Shown piece after piece: positions 61,283 through 64,000 of a stretch of 64,000 nucleotides of DNA. The notes beneath the pieces were generated by a model. The model did not search any database and was not told where the DNA came from. It worked only from the letters and a program-made list of their open reading frames with translations. Source of the stretch: Malus domestica. Taxonomy: Eukaryota > Streptophyta > Magnoliopsida > Rosales > Rosaceae. Position 1 is the first letter of the stretch. The number at the start of each line of letters is the position of its first letter. The stretch lies in contig NC_091674.1 of assembly GCF_042453785.1 (NCBI RefSeq), forward strand, positions 26,205,001-26,269,000, in the 5' to 3' direction. Position numbers and translations under genes: made by a program.

Positions 61283-62216
61283 GGTGCGTTTGTTGCATCG
61301 AACTAAGTCGGACTGGACTAGCTTCATGGACTAAACTGAATTGGCTTGTCATGGACTAAGTAGTATAAGCATAATGAAACATTTGGTACAGTGTCGGACT
61401 AACCTACAGACTAAATTATTTTCATATAAAAATAATCCTTTTATTATTTTCTAATTAATTTATTAGTATTTTATTATTATTAATGTCACTGTTTTTTGGC
61501 TGAATACTCTCTTCCCCTCTCTCTACTTTCCTTTTCCTTTTCTTTATCTTCTTCGCATCCAGAGAATTCCTTTCCTTACTCTTCTTCGACAAGCTTCAAC
61601 CCCCGCTCCGCCGTCATTTTCCTCCTTCAATCTTTCTTGGTTTGACAAAAATTCCAACTGTTTCGATCCCTCAAGTGCTATCCACAAACCATTCTTCCTA
61701 TTCATGTCAGATACCAAAAGACCCTTCGTGCTTGACGAACTGGCACTGGGGGCGAGTTGTGTCTGGCGGCGGTGCGACCGATGAAGACGATGAACTCCTG
61801 AACCCTAAACCTTTGGAAGTAGCCGAAGTGGCTGATATCAGAGGTGTTGGTGATCAGGTCAGATTCGTCTGGATTTCACTTGAGGACCAGCAAGGCCGTG
61901 ATTTTCATCTTCCTGATTTTCTATACGCAGGTGTAATCACATAGTCTGTACGCTGTCGGGGGAATTAGGGAAGAAACTAACCCGTTATTAGAAAGAAATG
62001 AAGCAGGTGTTGGGATGTGAAGGAGAGTAAGCGAATGTCTTAGTAGTACCAACATTTTCGGGGGGACTCGCTAAGACCTCTTAGTGAGCTACTTAGTCCA
62101 CACGAGTCTTGTTTAGTACCATTAAACTTAGCCCATGTACAGAACAAATGCTGGACTAGACTAACAACTAGTCCAATCTAGTCCAGTGAAAGCTAACGAG
62201 GCCAAACAAACGCCCC
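61283..62216. mobile_element. TIR transposon B, possible Pack element
   Basis: Left end GGGTGCGTTTGTTGC, then AAGTCGGACTGGACTAG; right end CTAGTCCAGTGAAAGC then CCAAACAAACGCCCC, imperfect inverses. The interior has a CT-rich leader-like stretch (61508-61640) and then a 100-codon open frame (61642-61944) reading ADIRGVGDQVRFVWISLEDQ. That looks like real protein sequence but I do not recognise the family. It could be a fragment of a host gene captured by the element. Confidence 0.5.
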
Positions 62217-62671
62217 ATAGAAAATAAAATATTTAGATGAGATTGTCTTTGAGCAAAACATTCGAAAAGTTTTTCAGTATGACCGACACACAGCCTGCTA
62301 CACCAAATATAATAGTACAATTTGTTGGAAACTTGAAAAGAAAATATTTCAATTAATTGTATTCTGACACTTGTATTGTACCTTGTATTTTACAATAATT
62401 TTCTAATAAAAAAGTTCGAATCTCGTTCTCTGCTGTATTAATGAAAAATATATTTACTGTAAAATATTTTTTAGAAAATAAATAAAACCAAAGAAAATTG
62501 GCATGGAGAGCAATGGAGGCTGCAAGTGCATATCTATCATTTTGTATCACAAGTTAAACCAGTCACACACCTCCACACCTGAAACGGAAAAAAAACTGAA
62601 AAAAACTAACTTCGTCTTCTTCAATTCTCTCTCTCCCGCCACTTATTCAATCCTCTGCAACTAAATCTCCG
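62217..62671. other. Promoter region of the PX-domain gene
   Basis: AT-rich DNA passing at about 62575 into a CT-rich leader (TTCAATTCTCTCTCTCCC). No other feature recognised. Confidence 0.5.
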
Positions 62672-62803
62672 ATGCCAAACTCGCTTCACAATCTGGTCTT
62701 TCCAACAACTGCGCTAAAGTCCATCGGAGCTCCACCTCCCAATCCAATCACAACCGTCGGTTCCTGTCAGGTCCACTCTCTCTCTATCTTTCTTTCCCTC
62801 TGA
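62672..62803 (+). other. Upstream ORF or leader exon of the PX-domain gene
   Basis: A 43-codon frame with an ATG (MPNSLHNLVFPTTALKSIG...) and stop lies 45 bp before the main start codon. It may be an upstream ORF that lowers translation. Alternatively CAG/GTCCAC at about 62770 could be a donor site of a leader intron; sequence alone does not decide. Confidence 0.35.
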
Positions 62804-62848
62804 ATTTCATAAATTTCGAACTCAAATTTATGATTCATTGACTTTCCA

Positions 62849-64000
62849 ATGATTGATGGAGAGACGACTGCCGGGGCCTCCTCTCCGGATCCCTCAATCC
62901 CGCTTGATCCCAAATCGGACGGTGTTGGTGACGGCGGCAATTTCGATGGCGATGTTTCGCCCCGATCGCCTCCGTCGCGCTACTCCTCGTTCGGGGAGTC
63001 CGAGTACGAGCGCTATTGTAGCGCCAACTCGATGATGGGCAAGCCGAGCATGTGTAGCGCAATCACGGTTTTCAATGATTTCCCGGAGCCCAAATTCGGG
63101 TCGTTGAAAAGTTGGAGACTTGGGGAGGAGAGTGGTGGTTTGGATAATTTTAGTTTGGGAGGGAGGATTGAGAGGAATCGAGAGGATCGGAGAGTTTTGA
63201 GTAGTGGTAGGATTGAGTTTGGGAAGGAGGATGGTAGTATTGGAGGACGGCGGACTGCGAATTACGGGTCTAGTGGGTCGGAATTGTATGGCAATGAGGA
63301 TGCTGGTGGAGCTCATGATGTGGATGAATTGATGTCTTGGAAGCTTGAGAGTGGATCGTCGGGTTTAAGGGGGGGTTTGGATGTGAAGTATGGTTCGGAT
63401 AATAGTGACGAGGACAGTGAAAAAGGTACGGAAGTTTGGAGGGGAGTTGTGGGAAGTGATAGTGTTGGAGCTGGTGTAGCTGCCCAAGAGACCAATGATT
63501 CGAAAGGGGTTGGGATTGGGAACCAGTTTGTACCCAAAGTTGAAGAATTAGATGGAGGAGAGATAGGTAGGGAGGAAGGGACCTCTAATGAGTATTCAGA
63601 GGAAGAGGGGTCCATGTACAACTATGGTTCGGATGATGAGCGCAAGAGTGGATTTAGTCAGCAGAGGAATGTCCACCATTATCAGCAAGAAAAACCCCAG
63701 AATGAAAATCCGTTTCTTATTAACACATCTGTAGCCTTTGGCTCCGATGATTGGGATGATTTCATGGAAGAGACTGGAGGAAGTAATTTAGATTCTTTCA
63801 CGAACATATTTGAGGACCGGAGAGGAGAGAAAGTTGAAACCAAAAGGAAAGTTTCGAATTCCACTTCCATCACTTCAGTTGAGCATCAGAATGCATGTCA
63901 AACTGAGCAAGGAAATGACTTGACAGATGTGCAGCCTGGATGCAAACAAGTTCAAGCTGATAGTAAATCGGTAGAAGATGTTAACAGTTCCATGAAGCTA
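62849..64000 (+). CDS. Probable PX (phox) domain-containing protein, N-terminal part
   Basis: One open frame of 384 codons runs from the ATG at 62849 to the window edge without a stop or intron, so the gene is cut off on the right. The visible part is acidic and Ser/Gly-rich with no folded domain. It carries phrases I associate with plant PX-domain proteins of the At3g48195 type: ESEYERYCSANSMMGKPSMC near the start, EEEGSMYNYGSDDE and NENPFLINTSVAFGSDDWDD later. Those proteins have a PX domain and a Rubicon-like cysteine-rich C-terminus and are thought to act in endosomal trafficking. No PX domain is in view yet, so the name rests on the N-terminal resemblance alone. Codon use and lack of stops make a real gene nearly certain. 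Confidence 0.65.
   Translation, partial: MIDGETTAGASSPDPSIPLDPKSDGVGDGGNFDGDVSPRSPPSRYSSFGESEYERYCSANSMMGKPSMCSAITVFNDFPEPKFGSLKSWRLGEESGGLDNFSLGGRIERNREDRRVLSSGRIEFGKEDGSIGGRRTANYGSSGSELYGNEDAGGAHDVDELMSWKLESGSSGLRGGLDVKYGSDNSDEDSEKGTEVWRGVVGSDSVGAGVAAQETNDSKGVGIGNQFVPKVEELDGGEIGREEGTSNEYSEEEGSMYNYGSDDERKSGFSQQRNVHHYQQEKPQNENPFLINTSVAFGSDDWDDFMEETGGSNLDSFTNIFEDRRGEKVETKRKVSNSTSITSVEHQNACQTEQGNDLTDVQPGCKQVQADSKSVEDVNSSMKL

Overview
This window is plant nuclear DNA. It is AT-rich, its genes are split by GT-AG introns, and it is packed with plant transposons. Cassandra elements (miniature LTR elements carrying a 5S rRNA-like segment), TTG-tailed LINE debris and several MITE families suggest a rosid dicot, probably Rosaceae (apple/pear type). 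That placement comes from family resemblance recalled from memory, not from a search.

I rebuilt seven complete protein-coding genes and one partial gene by joining exons at GT-AG sites in phase. In order they are: a class I KNOX homeobox gene of the KNAT2/KNAT6 group (5976-13355, +, with a 5.65 kb third intron); a cysteine-rich receptor-like kinase close to CRK2 (16057-18739, +); a PP2A B55 regulatory subunit (19539-24133, +, 14 exons); plastid anthranilate phosphoribosyltransferase of the tryptophan pathway (33963-37207, +, 10 exons); a galacturonan-binding WAK-like cell-surface protein without a kinase (37547-38804, -, 3 exons, two of them tiny); a Tim17/22/23-family protein resembling TIMMDC1 (40223-41552, +); the U3 snoRNP protein MPP10 (42065-46201, -, 12 exons); and the first exon of a probable PX-domain trafficking protein that runs off the right edge (62849-64000, +). 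They look like independent housekeeping, developmental and signalling genes, not a cluster with one shared task.

The rest is mostly transposons, often nested. 0-5.9 kb: LINE tail, hAT-like debris, microsatellite, MITEs. 26.3-27.5 kb: a hAT element with an 8-bp target duplication and a transposase C-terminal remnant. 28.4-32.5 kb: a Cassandra array with parts of four LTRs, flanked by one TTAAT duplication and interrupted by a 1.8 kb solo LTR with its own TTTAC duplication; then a complete Cassandra flanked by GGGGG that landed on the end of a MITE. 46.6-49.0 kb: a foldback MITE and an old LTR fragment holding a hAT MITE. 49.05-59.86 kb: a 10.8 kb minus-strand Ty3/gypsy element, probably Tat lineage, with GCAGT duplications, a long gag ORF, a mostly deleted pol, a solo LTR inside its integrase, and a decayed extra ORF on the opposite strand. 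60.2-62.2 kb: two related elements with shared ends but different interiors, possibly captured host sequence.

I found no wholly new biological system. The most notable items are the Cassandra array, the antisense ORF of the Tat-like element, the pair of possible Pack elements, an in-frame stop-free 96-nt intron in the B55 gene, and two short terminal exons that give the WAK-like protein a membrane tail.
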